A DNA stretch of 62,032 bases from Gnetum montanum (taxonomy: Eukaryota > Streptophyta > Gnetopsida > Gnetales > Gnetaceae), in contig MNCI01029357.1 in the NCBI GenBank assembly GCA_015680685.1, forward strand, positions 1 through 62,032, written 5' to 3'. Below the pieces are notes generated by a model. The model was given only the letters and a program-made list of their open reading frames with translations. It was not told where the DNA came from and did not search any database. Below, one piece after another: positions 34,184 to 46,960 of the stretch. A program made the translations under genes and the position numbers. Position 1 is the first letter of the stretch. Every line of letters starts with the position of its first letter.

Positions 34184-34202
34184 TTGGCATGACTGTTGAG
34201 TC
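34184..34202 (+). other. Primer-binding site of Ty3 element 3
   Basis: TTGGCATGACTGTTGAGTC directly after the LTR. It aligns with the tRNA-Asp-type site, mostly through C/T and G/A changes, but has extra mismatches. Confidence 0.45.
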
Positions 34203-34345
34203 TTTTTTTTTTGTTACATGCACTATCTAGGACATAGTGAAAAATTATTCAAGATCATTGGAATGAATCCTAAAGTCATATCATACATTAAAATAACTAC
34301 AACAATTTTAAGAAGCACGCTTCATTTCTTGTTTTGTAACATAAC

Positions 34346-36130
34346 ATGTCTTCTTCTCATAGGAGTGATTCTCCATCTAGGTTTGATGGAGTAAATCAGT
34401 AGGTGCCCCAACAATATAGAGTGGTATATGCTCATCTTGATGAGTACATACCTAGTTTCACCTTTTTCCTACACCAAGATGAACAACCATGGTGGTGGAA
34501 CATGGAGGGCAACATTGTCTTATTACCTAGTTAATCCAATCCTATGATTATCCAACAAAATATTAAGCAGTTGGCCATCCAAGGGCTTCATGCTAAAGAT
34601 GTTGTGCAAGATAGTGACACCAGAGATTATCATCCCATAGATGCATAATGTCTAAGGGATCGACAATTAGAGTAGCGCTACAATTTTATGAAGGGGAAGT
34701 GACCCAATAATTCCCCATTCCCAATGTACCAAAAATATGGCGGAGAACCCTTCTTTGGAGGTTTTCCATTCAGAGAAACTCCTCTCTTTGACTTTAGTGA
34801 AGGAGGTCAAAATAGAACCTACAATCCATGATCCAATGACAAAGGGAGATCCAAGGAGAAGAGTCATGGCAAGGATGTAGGCAAGCATCAAGATTGTGAC
34901 CATGACTATCAAATAGGGGTTGGTAGGAACCATGATGATGCTAGTCATCCTTCCTTTTCACCTTTGTTGTCATCTTCTTCCTATTCTAGCTCTAAACATA
35001 ACTGCAGGAGGTGTAATTGTGATGGAGGTGATCGATAGGACTGAGATGATCATAAGGACCATTGGGCAAGTCAAGACCTAGGGCATATGCATTCAAGAGA
35101 GCCCTATCACCATGAATGAAGGGCTAGCAAAGGAAATCATAGGCACCAAAATCATGGCCTCAATGAGCCTTTTCTTGCTACCCAAAGCATATTAAACATT
35201 GCAGTGAGAATTCCTACAAGTCACATTAAGGATAGTTGGATTAAGAGGCTAGACTTGAAAAATATATCTTTAGGTTCAAAGGGGGATATAACTCAGATTC
35301 ATAAAACCATATTTAAGCTTTCCATGATGCTTGTTCCTTGTAAAATATAGAAAATAACTGGCAAAGGTAGTTATTTATCAGGACACTCATCAAAGAAGCA
35401 AAAGGTTGCTACTAGTCCTTAAAATTGGAATCCATCAAATAGTGGAGTATATTGCTAGAAGTATTCAATGACAAATATTAGACATACTCCCAAGTGTCAA
35501 ACTTGAGGAGGCAGACCCAAGGGTGGAAATAAGGGACACATGAACCCTTGAATGTTGCCATGGATCAATAGTATTCTCAATTGCATAGATGTCCTAGCCA
35601 TGGTTATTCTCAATAAGAACAACTTTGCCATATCATAGATGGTATGACCAAGGGAAATTGTTAGAACTAAGAAGCCATTAGATCCAATAGTTGATTGAGT
35701 AGGTGGCAAAATAAAAAGAAGAATTTAGGAAATGTGAAAGTGTAGAAGAATACAACCATGATCCTTCCATTTGCAAGAGGGAGGTTCGACTTTGTGACAG
35801 TGAGGAGGAGTCATCACTTAATGAGGTGGTGAACTAGAAAACCTTTCCAATTCAAAAATTTACTTTTTAAATTTTGGCTAAGGTAGATTAGTTATTGGAC
35901 TCTATGGATAGTAGATTTCAAGGTGTTCTAAAAATTTCTGAAGAGTCCAAAGAACAAAGTAGTGATCATGATCTTAGAAGGTGAAATGAAGCTAAACGTT
36001 CCAATTAAAAGGGTAAGGACAAGATTTTTGTAGTAAAGGAAGTTGCAAAAATTGAATTAGATGATGATGGTGGGTGTAACATCTACCAATATGAACATCC
36101 TAAGGGATTTTTTTCCATGATGTCACACTA
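34346..36130 (+). pseudogene. gag of Ty3 element 3
   Basis: Start ATG at 34346 (MSSSHRSDSPSRFDG) followed by a stop after 18 codons and further stops. Peptide order parallels element 1 gag. A degenerate zinc knuckle CNIYQYEHPKG lies near 36075, with Tyr replacing the second Cys. Structural particle protein; not functional here. Confidence 0.65.
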
Positions 36131-36829
36131 ATAGCAATCTAGAATGTATGCTCTAAATCCATGACTAGAAAAAAGGAAAAATTCCAAGATATTACCTTAA
36201 TCTCAAGGAAATTTTATGCAATTCAATTAGCAAGAATAATATTATCCAAGTGGAATTCTATTACAACCGTATGAGTAGTATCAACAATGGTAGCAACCAT
36301 AGTCATGGGCACTACCAGTGCCAAGGTAGCAACATCTTTATAAACAACCATATCCATATGAGTATTATGTTCAATATTCCTTATCTCCATGTGACTTTTC
36401 TAGTCATGTTTCTCCTTTCCAACATCACTACTACCCTCTCAAATATTATCAAACTCATTCTCCACATTTAAGAAGAGATATTACTTTTTATCCTTATCCT
36501 TCTCCTCTTCCTACATCCATTCCTCCATCCTCAACATAGCTACCATCTACTCCATCTATTTAGGATAAACTTCTAGCCCAATTATAATAATTCAATGCTA
36601 CCAGGGCTATTAAACTAGAATTGATTTATCAACTGAGTCGTTTGAATACTAGATTATGAAAAAGACCTTTTTCTTGACCCAATAACCCACCTAAGCCCTC
36701 ATATACACATGTGGTTGGAAACCCTACTTCTCCATCCCCCTCTATAGATAATCCCTTTGAGTTCCCTTAAAACCAAATACTACCTAGAATCAATATTATT
36801 ACACTTACTCATGTTGTATCTCAATGGAT

Positions 36830-37150
36830 CTAGGTTGGAAACCTTCCTAGGAAATTAATTGATCTTGGGAGCCCTCTTATTTATTTATAGATTACTTGGA
36901 ATGAATGATGTAAAGTTCTTTTTAATTTAGGTTCCATTGTGAACTTGATTTCTCATGAGATGTATATTGCCTAGAACCTACTACCTTTCAAGAAGAGCAA
37001 TATCCTATTGGAATTGGTAGACCAGTTCATTACTGTTCCAGTGGGACTGGTAGAAGACATTGTGATCATTTTCTGTGGGTGGTCTTATCTTGCTAATTTC
37101 CTAGTAATCCAACTTGATAATCATAAATGAAATTTTCCAATCATCATGGG
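36830..37150 (+). pseudogene. Protease region of Ty3 element 3
   Basis: Contains LGSIVNLISHEMYIA near 36930-36970 and LVDQFITVPVGLVEDIVI near 37010-37060. These correspond to the Athila-type protease blocks (an LGASVNLLP-like start and an ADRSI..P.GVVEDVLV-like second block). The catalytic Asp appears as Asn. Confidence 0.65.
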
Positions 37151-37819
37151 AAGGATATGAATAAGCATTGTTGATGTAAGAATGGACATCAAAGATCTTT
37201 CCCTAGAGATATCTAAGGAAAATGCATTCAAAAAGATCAAGAAGAAGCAATTTCCATGTATCATGTATAGTGATACAATGTGCAATTCCATGTAGAAACT
37301 CTAGTTTGTTAAACAAACATCTATTTTCACGTGCAAGTAGTGTGCACATGAAGTAGATATTCAAAGGTGTCTATACATAGTAGCGACAAAACAAGAGGAC
37401 ACCCAATTGCTAACTATGAATTCTGAAAGTAGCAAAATGTGCATGGAACCTAATAAGAGCCTTATATGTGCTTATGTCATAGGCATGAATGAACTAGAGC
37501 AAGTTCATCACCAAATATTTGATAATTCAAATGATGATAGCTATTGGGGAGAGTTGGAAATTCCTAAAAATTTTAAGCAACAGCCCCTTGAGGTAAAACC
37601 TCTACCTGTTAGCATGGAATATGCATTCTTGAAAAATAGGAAGTCAGTAATAATTAATGCAAATCTTGATCCAAAATCGAAATAGATGTTGTTGAATGTA
37701 GTTGAAAAATGGTTAATAGCCTTTACTTGGTCATATCCTAAAATCATAGGGATTAATCCTAGGATATACCAGCATTGTATCTACATTGACCCAAGCATAA
37801 AGCCAAAGAGGTAGCCACA

Positions 37820-38340
37820 AAGGTAATTGAACCTCAAATTGAATTAAGTTCTCAAAGAGGAAATCAAATAACTCCTCAAGGTGAGGTTTATCTATGCCAT
37901 TTCAGATAGTGAGTGGGTTAGCCCACTCATGATTGTACTAAAGAAAGGTGGCAAGTGGTAGGTCTACATCAATTTTTAACTATTGAATATGCCAACATTC
38001 AAGGATCATTTTTCATTGTCATTCATTGATTAGGTGTTGGAAAACATATCTAGGCATTGCTATTATAGTTTTCTATAAGCTTATAGTGGCTATGACCAAA
38101 TCTAGATCATGCTAGAGGACTAGGCAAAAATAACATTCATGAGTCCTTGGGGGACCTTTGCATATCACAGTATGCCTTTTGGTCTATGCAATGCTCTTAC
38201 CACTTTCCAATGCCTAGTCTTAAGCATCTTTCAACATCAAATTGGTAGCAGAGTGAAAGTCTTTATAGATTAGTTCTCCACTTATGGTGCTACATTTGGG
38301 TAGGCCTTGGATTGCCTTGAACAATTACTAAAATAATGTG
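37820..38340 (+). pseudogene. Reverse transcriptase of Ty3 element 3
   Basis: Blocks in order: SEWVSPLMIVLKKGGKW (about 37905-37955), then AYSGYDQI (about 38080), then SPWGTFAYHSMPFGLCNA (about 38140-38195), then TTFQCLVLSIFQHQIGS (to about 38250) and VFID*FSTYG (about 38258-38290). The second catalytic Asp codon has become a stop. Strong similarity in layout to element 1 RT. Confidence 0.85.
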
Positions 38341-38649
38341 TGGAAATAAACCTATGACTTAATTAGAAAAAGAGCCATCTCATGGTCCAAGAAGGCATTG
38401 TATTAGGGCATAAAATTTCATAAGTAGGGATTGAGATCAACCCCAAAAAAATAAGGATCATCAAAGGAATTACCCACCAACTAGAAATTGTAAAAAGTGT
38501 CCAATCATTTCTTAGACACACTAGCTACTATTGGTAATTCATAGATAATTTCTCTAAGATCACAAAATCATTGGTTGAGCTAATAAAGAAAGATGCTCCA
38601 TTTTTTTAAACCAAGAAATGTGAAAAAGCATTTTAACACTTGAAGGAGA

Positions 38650-38960
38650 AACTTGTAGAAACTCCAATTCTACAAGCCCTTGACTAGTCTAGACCATTTC
38701 ATGTTATGATAAATGCATAAAATTATGCCTTTGGGGTTGTGCTTATGTAATTGGATGATAAGAAACATCCATATTATATCCATTATGCAAGTCGAAGCAT
38801 TGTGGGTGCACCACTGAACTACACCACCATAGAAAAAGATTTGATGGAAATCATGTTTGTTCTAGAAAATTTCAAGCATTATGTGCTTGTATAGAAAGTT
38901 TTTGTGGACATGGATCATAGTGCCATTCTCTTTCTCATGAACAAGCCAACGGTAAGTCCC
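38650..38960 (+). pseudogene. RNase H of Ty3 element 3
   Basis: RPFHVMINA (about 38690-38720), AFGVVLM, then HYASRSIVGAPLNYTTIEKD (about 38785-38845). These are the usual Ty3 RNase H blocks, with Asn replacing the first catalytic Asp. Stops interrupt the frame. Confidence 0.75.
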
Positions 38961-39159
38961 TATGTCATATGATGGTTGGTGATTGTATAGGAATTCGATC
39001 TTACGATGGTAGATTAGAAGGGAACTAAGAATGTGATTGTTGATAAATTTTCTTAGTTACAATGGGATAACAATCTACTATCTAATCTATTTCCTAATAA
39101 AATCCTCTTTTCCAGAGATATAATTGAATAATTACCCACTAAGTCTAAATTGTAAGATG

Positions 39160-40340
39160 GCATTCTCACCTCTACAAGATGTGTGCCGATGGCCTTGTGC
39201 ACTGGTATGTCCTTGATGCTGATCAATTGTGCATTCTCCAAGATGCTCATGAGGGTCCTTGTGGGGGCAAATATGTTGGGAGATGCATAGCCATTAAAAT
39301 CTTGATGGTAGGGTATTACTGGCTAGCAATTTTTAGGGATGCTAACCAATTTGTTCACTCTTGTAAACGTTGCTAACGAGATGGTGGAATGATTGCTTGA
39401 ATGGAGGGACCTTAGTAGTGAATTCAACCACTAGAATCCTTTAACATTTGGGACATTAATTTCATGGGTCCCATCACATATGTTTCAAATAAAAAGGCAT
39501 ACATCATAGTTGATGTTGACTATTGTACAAAATGGATAGACGTAGTAGCCATCACCAACTGTACATCTTCTACTACTAAGTTTGTATACCAAAAATGTTT
39601 TAAATAGGTTTGGTGTGCCACATGAATTAATTTTTGACAATGGAATCCACTTTATAGTTAGTACCTTTTGGAAGCTCTTGAAATTCTTAGGGGTTGAACA
39701 TAAACTAACAACACCCTACCACCACCAACCCAATGGTTAAGATGAGGTTACAAATAGGGAATTCACAAAGATCCTAATGAGAGCTATAAATAAATATAAG
39801 AGAGAATGGATCATAAAACTCAACGATGTCCTTTGGAACTATCACTCAACATGGAAACTACATATAGGGTATTCTCCCTATGATCTGGTGTATGGAAAAT
39901 TACTAATACTTCCTATTCAATCTAAGCTTTGTACACTTTCAATAGCTTGTGGCCTTGAACTTAACTTAAGTCTACCATAAAAAAATGATTAATGAATCTC
40001 AATTTGCTAGACTAAAATTGATAGGTGGCCTTATCTTTTAATGATTTACACAAGGCATTTAACAAAAGGCACCATGACCTTAGAATTAGGAAAGTCAAAT
40101 TTCAATTAAGAGATAAGGCCCTCTATTGGAATCCCACACATGTACCTCAATGAACTAAGTTCTAGACATTATGGAAAGGACCTTATATCATTTACAAAAC
40201 TTTTTCTTCTAGGGCCATGTTGATCTACAAACTTGAAGGCTTGGATAAGAAGCAACTAGTTAACACACAACAAGTCAAACCTTTTTATGAGCCTAAGGAA
40301 GCTAGTGTAACAAAGGCCTCATTGGATGGACAACCATGAT
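39160..40340 (+). pseudogene. Integrase of Ty3 element 3
   Basis: Zinc-binding HHCC relic at about 39245-39375 (HEGPCGGKYVG, later VHSCKRC). Core: WDINFMGPI near 39450, VDYCTKWID near 39515, LIFDNGIHF near 39635, LTTPYHHQPNG near 39710 and EVTNREFTKILM near 39745, so the D, D and E positions remain visible. Then REWIIKLNDVLWNYHSTW and GYSPYDLVYGK (39800-39895), which are standard post-core blocks. Broken by stops and shifts. Confidence 0.85.
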
Positions 40341-42314
40341 TAATCTTTTCGATCTCCTCATTTCAACTTAGTTTTGGGGGAGATGGCCACCCATGCTAAA
40401 TATATAAGTGGCTTCTTAATTTTTCATCTTTTTATTTTACACATTATTTTTACAACCTTTTGTTTTAGACCTTCTTTATCTTACACCTTTTTATTTATAC
40501 ATTATCAATTTTCTCCAATTTTTGTTTTATAACATCATTAGTACATTTTTTTCTTAAATATTTTATAATTTCTTATATATTTTCCTTTATTTTGGATGTG
40601 ATTTTCTTATTGTGTTTTGATAATAATAATGTGCCTTGTTGCCAACTAGGTATAGTATGACCTGTTTGATGTGGGCATGTGCTATTTGGTTATTTGATTA
40701 TTGGTGTTTGGATTCTAGCTTTAAATTTTGTTACTGATAACTAGGACATGGTTTATTTTTCATGAAATAGGCAGTGAGTCGATAACACCCACCCATCCAC
40801 AAACTCTATAGTTTTCCTTGTTCTGGAAGTATGGGGTCCCTTTTTCATTAATAAAACTGTAACAAACTTGTGGCCTTGGTAGTTTCTAAACTTGGAAAGG
40901 ATTCAAGGCTTGAACTGGGTGTGACTTCAAGGGGACTCAGTACTCTTTATGCCTTTCTACTTACTTGGGTACATGTGTGTTTTCATGGATTTCTTAGTGT
41001 TATGTGTTGACCAATAATAGGAAGTTGAATAAGTCTTTGCATGATGTGGTTCCCATTTCAAAAAAAAAAAATGATGTAAATTCAAAGCATACACCTTAGA
41101 CAAAATAAATGGGCTACAAGCACTGGTTATGGAACTAGAAAGACATGTGACCATGATTGAAGGCCCCTCTAACTAAGACCCTCTCTCACCTCCTACTTCT
41201 CTTTTATTGTTAAATAAGGAATGATGGTTGTTCTATGGAAGCACTCTTGTGTCTCAAGGGAATGGACTAGTCTTACTGTGATGATGTAATGTCACTAAAT
41301 GTGGTTGGTTTTGGTCTAAAATAAGCATGGATTTTATTAGGTCATTTAACCACAAAATTCACAAGGGACTTCATGTGACCTTAATCAAGGACTCCATTCC
41401 ACACTCTCTCATCCATCTATGATTTCCATGTCTCACCTCACTATTAGTTTCATGTTCTTATTCAATGTCTTGGTTTGATGCGTCAAAATTCTTAGGTAGT
41501 TTCTTTTGGGTTTTCATACTTAACTTTCCATAATCATTAATCATCCATGGGATCCATGGACTCCTAAGTTTGAGGTTATTCAAGGGTAATAAAGGGCATG
41601 TGCCTACTTTGGGAGGATCCACTTGCATATAGTTTGGCTAGATTAGTTAAGTCCTTTATCCTTAGACATTCTCATAATCAAATCCTTTTGCATGCTCCAT
41701 CAATAACATCCAATTGTGTGCATCTTCAGAAAATTTTTTAGTGAAATCCTCTTTTTATTGTTGCAAATTCTTTAAACCCTCTTGAAGCATTTTATCACAT
41801 TTGGAATTTTTGGAATTTAATAATGGACTGCATATCCATTTCACCCTATTTTTCATTCTTCCTGCTAACACTATTAAAGGAATCAATCCACCATAATCAC
41901 AACATAGCCAAGTGTAACTGCTAGTGAGACAAGGTATCTAAAAGGTATATGTTAAACATTATGTACTAATCCATGATTTTGTTATGATTTTAGTGGAAAG
42001 CATGGACTGTAAGTGGGACTATCTTCACCAAGAAAGAAGCAATAGCATCATGCAACAAGGACCCTTCATGATTGTTGTATCTTCTCCCTCATCCTTCAGT
42101 TGCTAGAGAAGTTTCATGTCAGTTTTGTCCAAGGTGGTCAATTCTATTATCATGAACATACAATTTTGTAAAATATTGTATATCTATACACTTTCACACT
42201 TAGGGTTTGTTGTTCCATCAGAGTCAATTTTCATGTCAGTCAATAATCCCATACCTTTCTAATGTTTTGTAAGGAACTTGTTCTTGCTCTTGTTCACTCA
42301 AGGATGATTTTTCA
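40341..42314. other. 3' spacer of Ty3 element 3
   Basis: About 2 kb between integrase and the polypurine tract, starting with a ttttgggggagatggc purine block (40371-40386). No open coding region and no GATATC hexamer. Long 3' spacers are usual in Athila elements. Confidence 0.5.
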
Positions 42315-42321
42315 TTAAGTT

Positions 42322-42330
42322 ATGGAGATA
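42322..42330 (+). other. Polypurine tract of Ty3 element 3
   Basis: ATGGAGATA directly before the 3' LTR; two transitions from ATGGGGGTA of elements 1 and 2. Confidence 0.6.
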
Positions 42331-43219
42331 TGATGAACCATGTTAGGACTAGTTCTAATATGAAATATTTGATATCAGAGCCCTAATATCAGATACCTAA
42401 TATTAGGGTCTAGGAAGCAATGTCAAATATCTGATATCATGAGGTGTGTGCTAAACTATAAATATAGTGCTTGGGCACATGATTTGAGGAATGTTTTTGT
42501 CATAGCATAGCATAGCAAAGATCTTGTAGTTTATTTTCTCTAGAGTTAGAATATTTTCTAAAGTGCTCGTAATAGAAGTCATTTAGTGTATGGATCTTTA
42601 TTTGAGCACTATTGTACTTGAGCATGGTAGTATCTATCGCAATAAATACTAGCTTTCAGATCAAACTTTGTATCACCTTAGATAGCTTAAATATTTTATT
42701 CATGAATTCAATGTTTTGTGCAATTTGATTTAATACTACCAAGTAATTAAGCTAAAGTAAAATACCTAGATTAAATAGTATTTGATTAAGCACATAAGTA
42801 CGATTACTTTGATCATGCGCATGATGCTTGGTAATCCCACCAATGATTAACTTTTGGTAACCTAGTAACATTATACATGTTTAAGATGTGCAAGGAAAGT
42901 GGGACCAGATGCTTATGTTATGATAGTTAGTTATTAATTAGCCATTAGATTATTTAAAATGGTTCATAAATTGAGTTTCAACTTGTTTTCAATCATAGAT
43001 GAATAAAATATAAAATAATAAAAATCATATGCCTTGATTACACTTAACCATACAACTAAGCTCCACAAGTGTAGTTGGAAAGATAATGATCATCATGATT
43101 AGATTTCACGTCATGGAACTAGTGCATGTAAGATTTTAAATTTCACAGAATTTAATTGGATCATGCATGAACACTTGTCATTCGTATGGTTGGGCAAACA
43201 GGTACCTTGCTGCTAATGA
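42331..43219 (+). repeat. 3' LTR of Ty3 element 3 (889 bp)
   Basis: Pairs with 33328-34183; followed by atagt, the right target duplication. Confidence 0.9.
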
Positions 43220-43224
43220 ATAGT
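43220..43224. repeat. Target site duplication of Ty3 element 3, right copy
   Basis: atagt against ataat at 33323-33327; one transition apart. Confidence 0.75.
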
Positions 43225-45240
43225 AATAATAAATAAGTATAAGCAAAGTACAAACCCTTGATGTAGACCTATTATGATTGAAAAATTAGATGTTGTTTGA
43301 CATGTTGTTCTAATTTTAGTGGTAGTTCCTTCCTACCTATCTTAAATCACTTCAATATATTTATCAAGGATATTTTTTCCTTTGTAGGACCTACCAAATA
43401 ATATCTTCAGGCACTATATCATATGATTTTTCCAAGTCAATGAAGATCATATGTAGATTTTTCTATGTTTTTTATATTTCTCCATCAATTTTCATATGAA
43501 TAAAATATTCTCTATAGTAGATATCCTTGGCATAAATTTAAATTGATTTTTTGGTACTATTGATTTAAGTCTTGGATGCTGCTCTATGACTCTTTTCCAA
43601 ATCTTCATAGTATGACTCATTAGCTTGATCCCTCTATAGTTTATATAATTTTGTACATATTATTTATTTTTGTAAATGGGAATAACAAATATTTTTTTTC
43701 AATTGTTAGGTATTTCTCCATTCTTCAATTTTTTTTAAAATAATTGTCTTAGCCAAGAAACTACGGTACCTTCCAACTCTTTCCAAGCTCCTATAGAAAT
43801 GTTTTCTTGTCCAACAACTTTTCTATTTTTCATTTTTGATAGGGATTTCTTCACCTCAAAGAAGGAAAGTTCATTAACCAAATAAAAATTTTGTTCTTCT
43901 TCTTGGATGTCTTCTTTTAGGAATTCTTCATTTAATAATTCTTGAAAATAATTCTTCAACCTCTCCAAAATTTCATTGTCTTTTACCAAAATTTCATTTT
44001 CTTGATGCATATGACATGATTAATGTTTTTACATTTATTATTTTTTATTTTTAATGATTTATAAATAGAAATTTCTTCTTTCTTTACTTCTAATTTCTCA
44101 TAAAATCTATCCATGGGCTTACCTTTTGATTTTGCTATTGCTATGATTGCCTCCATCTTTACCATTTTTTATATTAGCTCATTTTTTAGCTATAACATTG
44201 CTACCATTCCTTAATGTATTTATTTTATTTTGGATATCATGTTTTACTTCATCACTCTACCACAATGTCTCATTTAACATTATTTTTCCTTTTGTTTTAT
44301 TGAAAATTCTCTTTTCAATTTTTAGAATGCCACTTTCTATTTGATGTCAAGTTAAATTTACAAAGTATTCCCAATTTCAAGTTTCTTTGTGAAGTAATTT
44401 TTCTTTGAATATGGTAATGTTATCTTCCTTAAAATTCTACCATTTTATCCATTTAGTTCCTTTTCTCAGGCTACTTTTAAAGCTCTATATGGCTAAATTC
44501 ATGACTATTAGTTGACGTCGAGTTATAAGGTACTCTACAAGTATGACCTTGTAGTATTTGCACATAGTTCAATCTCTTTTGTGTAGCAATAAATAATCAA
44601 TTCTTATTTTATCTACACCACTCTTATATAAAATTAAATGTTCTATCCTCTTCTTAAAATAAGTATTTACAATTACAAGGTCTCAGACACTTACAAATTG
44701 TAGTAGTGAACCTTCCATATCATTTTGTTCTCCAAACTCATGTTCTCCATAAATCCTATCCAATCCCAATTTCATAGATATAACATGATCATTAAAATAT
44801 ACTTCAATGAATATGTTCTCTTGTTGGAGAATTTCTTAAAGCATCTAATCCATAGAATTCCAAAAATCATGCTTGATGGAATGTTGTAGACCAATTTATG
44901 GGACATATATGCTAATGATCTTATTTCCAATTGAATGTTTGATGCACATAATTCAATCATCATGGTGATATAATTGTACCACTTTATCTTTGATAAATTC
45001 ATCCATGATGATGCCCACTCCATGTTAGTGATTTTCATTTTTTGAGTAGAAGAGTTTGTAACTGTAGGCTAAATCTTTATCATTCCCCAGTTTCTATCTT
45101 ATTTCCTAGAAGCAAGTAATGTAGGTTCTTCATCTTTTTATGGTATTAGTAATTTCATAGGTATTTTAATTAAGAGTGAAAATGATCTAGGTTTTCATCC
45201 AAAATTTCCATTATTGTACTTGCTTCTTTACCCATACCTA
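43225..45240 (-). pseudogene. LINE-B, 5' half: endonuclease, linker, first half of reverse transcriptase
   Basis: Minus-strand blocks in order from 45240: the endonuclease with a CFQEI-like catalytic-Glu relic near 45110 and SYKLFYSKNEN near 45050, then a GVGI-D-S/KDKVV block near 45020-44980. The linker follows with LKNYFQELLNE (about 43950), then SKMKNRKVVGQENISIGAWK (about 43835-43780). RT begins with PIYKNK (about 43675), RDQANESYYEDLEK (about 43625) and an IFIDLEK-like relic near 43440. The block just before the break resembles the G..QG..LSPYLF motif (43270-43230). Continues at 33322. Stops and shifts throughout. Confidence 0.75.
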
Positions 45241-46164
45241 GTTATACTATGAAAACCTTTGTCTACTTTTCACAAAATCTGAGTGATGATGTTGTGCATC
45301 ATTTTTTGAGGACACCCTAGAAAATGGTTACCCATTTATTTCTAATGTCTAATTCCTTTTAATCAACAAAAAAGTATGTTGATTCATAACTTCAAATAAG
45401 AAAATAAGCATAATTTTGTTTTGGAGGATTATCAATAAAATATATGTTCTTTTTAACATTGTTAGACACTTTTATTAACATTTTTTTATTATATCTATGA
45501 TGATGGTTATGCTTTCACTCTTGAAATTGAAATGTTAGCATTATAAAATTTATATTAAAGTTTTGAGATAAATGTGCTTGAGCATTCTTACTTTTTCTCA
45601 TGAGTGAAATGATTTTTTTCTTCATTACATGAAACAACCCTTAGAGGGTTATGATAGAATTTTACTTGGCATTACTAATAGGTTCTCGGTAAAGAGTTAT
45701 GAATAGAATATTATATAGTATTACTAATAGGTTCCCCTAGAGTGCTATGAAGAATATATTATTTAGCAATATTGACCTATAGTTTGTAGTAGGTCTCTTA
45801 GATAAAATAAATTAGAATTTATTAGTAATTATTTTATTTTTTAGAAAATATAAAATATGTACTAAAAAGTAATGAACATCATAATTAATAAAAATTTAAT
45901 ATGAAAAACATATGGTAATAATGTAACAATTGTATGAATGCTTATTCATTAATAAAACTTCATTTTATATCATAGTTGATCACTAACTAATAAAAACTTA
46001 GCAAATATTGTAATATATAATTAAATATAATATATTTATTAATTTTATGATTTTGTACTTGAACAAAACCTCTATTTCTAAATCATATGTTTAAATTTCA
46101 AGTATAGTTTAACAATTAATTTATTTTATAACAAGTTATTTTTATTTTTCTACAATTAAATATC
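45241..46164. other. AT-rich intergenic stretch
   Basis: No gene. Two to three near-repeats of aataggttcyc...gagttatga at about 45640-45760 are noted but are too short to classify. Confidence 0.35.
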
Positions 46165-46330
46165 ATTATTATAGGGGGTGGGATGTCAAGGCTTAAAAAA
46201 CTGAATAATAATATTCAAAACATTTAGATTACATTAGAGCAATGAAAAGAGAGTCTAAAGAAAAAGCCTAATGGTTTTGGGAGATGTCTACTTAGGTTTT
46301 GATCCTTACAAATAATCCTAGAAAACCTCC
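46165..46330. repeat. G-rich interspersed repeat, copy 2
   Basis: Begins with a tagggggtgggatgt block, then aataataatattcaaaac, then atgtctacttaggttttg (46286-46303), the same order as 31970-32200. Divergent; family unknown. Confidence 0.3.
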
Positions 46331-46588
46331 CCTTTGGGGTAGGAAAAGGATAAGGCCTTGCTCTTATTTAGCAATATCCTCATGGATTTGGACTTTTTAC
46401 TAAAGAATTTCTTATAAAGTGAAAGAAAAAAATACTTCCTAAAGATAAAAGAATACTATTGTTATAATTATTTATGTTATGTAAGATGAACCTTTGCACT
46501 ACTCTATTCATGAAGATAAATATTTTTTTGAGGTTCCCTATTTTTCACATAGCAAATGACTATGACAATTTTTTTTAGGAGAGGTGGT

Positions 46589-46619
46589 GGGGACTAGGGG
46601 GGAGGGGGGAAGAGAGGGG
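46589..46619 (+). other. Perfect G-quadruplex motif
   Basis: Four runs of at least four G (GGGG, GGGGGG, GGGGGG, GGGG) separated by loops acta, a and aagaga. This meets the standard G4 pattern. An assembly gap starts 62 bases downstream. Confidence 0.75.
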
Positions 46620-46681
46620 AAAGGTTATTGAAACCCTAGAATAATTATAATATATCTAAACCACTAAGATATATAGTCTAA

Positions 46682-46960
46682 NNNNNNNNNNNNNNNNNNN
46701 NNNNNNNNNNNNNNNNNNNNNNNNNNNNNNNNNNNNNNNNNNNNNNNNNNNNNNNNNNNNNNNNNNNNNNNNNNNNNNNNNNNNNNNNNNNNNNNNNNNN
46801 NNNNNNNNNNNNNNNNNNNNNNNNNNNNNNNNNNNNNNNNNNNNNNNNNNNNNNNNNNNNNNNNNNNNNNNNNNNNNNNNNNNNNNNNNNNNNNNNNNNN
46901 NNNNNNNNNNNNNNNNNNNNNNNNNNNNNNNNNNNNNNNNNNNNNNNNNNNNNNNNNNNN
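46682..46960. other. Assembly gap (279 N)
   Basis: Run of N; no content can be inferred. Confidence 0.99.

Larger units (their letters stand above)
33328..43219 (+). mobile_element. Ty3 element 3, Athila-like LTR retrotransposon, decayed
   Basis: Order on plus: 5' LTR, tRNA-Asp-type primer site, gag, protease, RT, RNase H, integrase, about 2 kb of non-coding 3' spacer, polypurine tract, 3' LTR. LTR termini are TGATGA/TCATCA (TAATGA at the mutated 3' end). The LTRs align end to end with those of element 2, for example tatggttggg...gtaccttg before the 3' end. Protease and RT motifs are of Athila type. Unlike elements 1 and 2, no extra 3' ORF or internal TATA/array module was seen. The LTR copies differ more than in element 2, so it is older. 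Confidence 0.9.
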
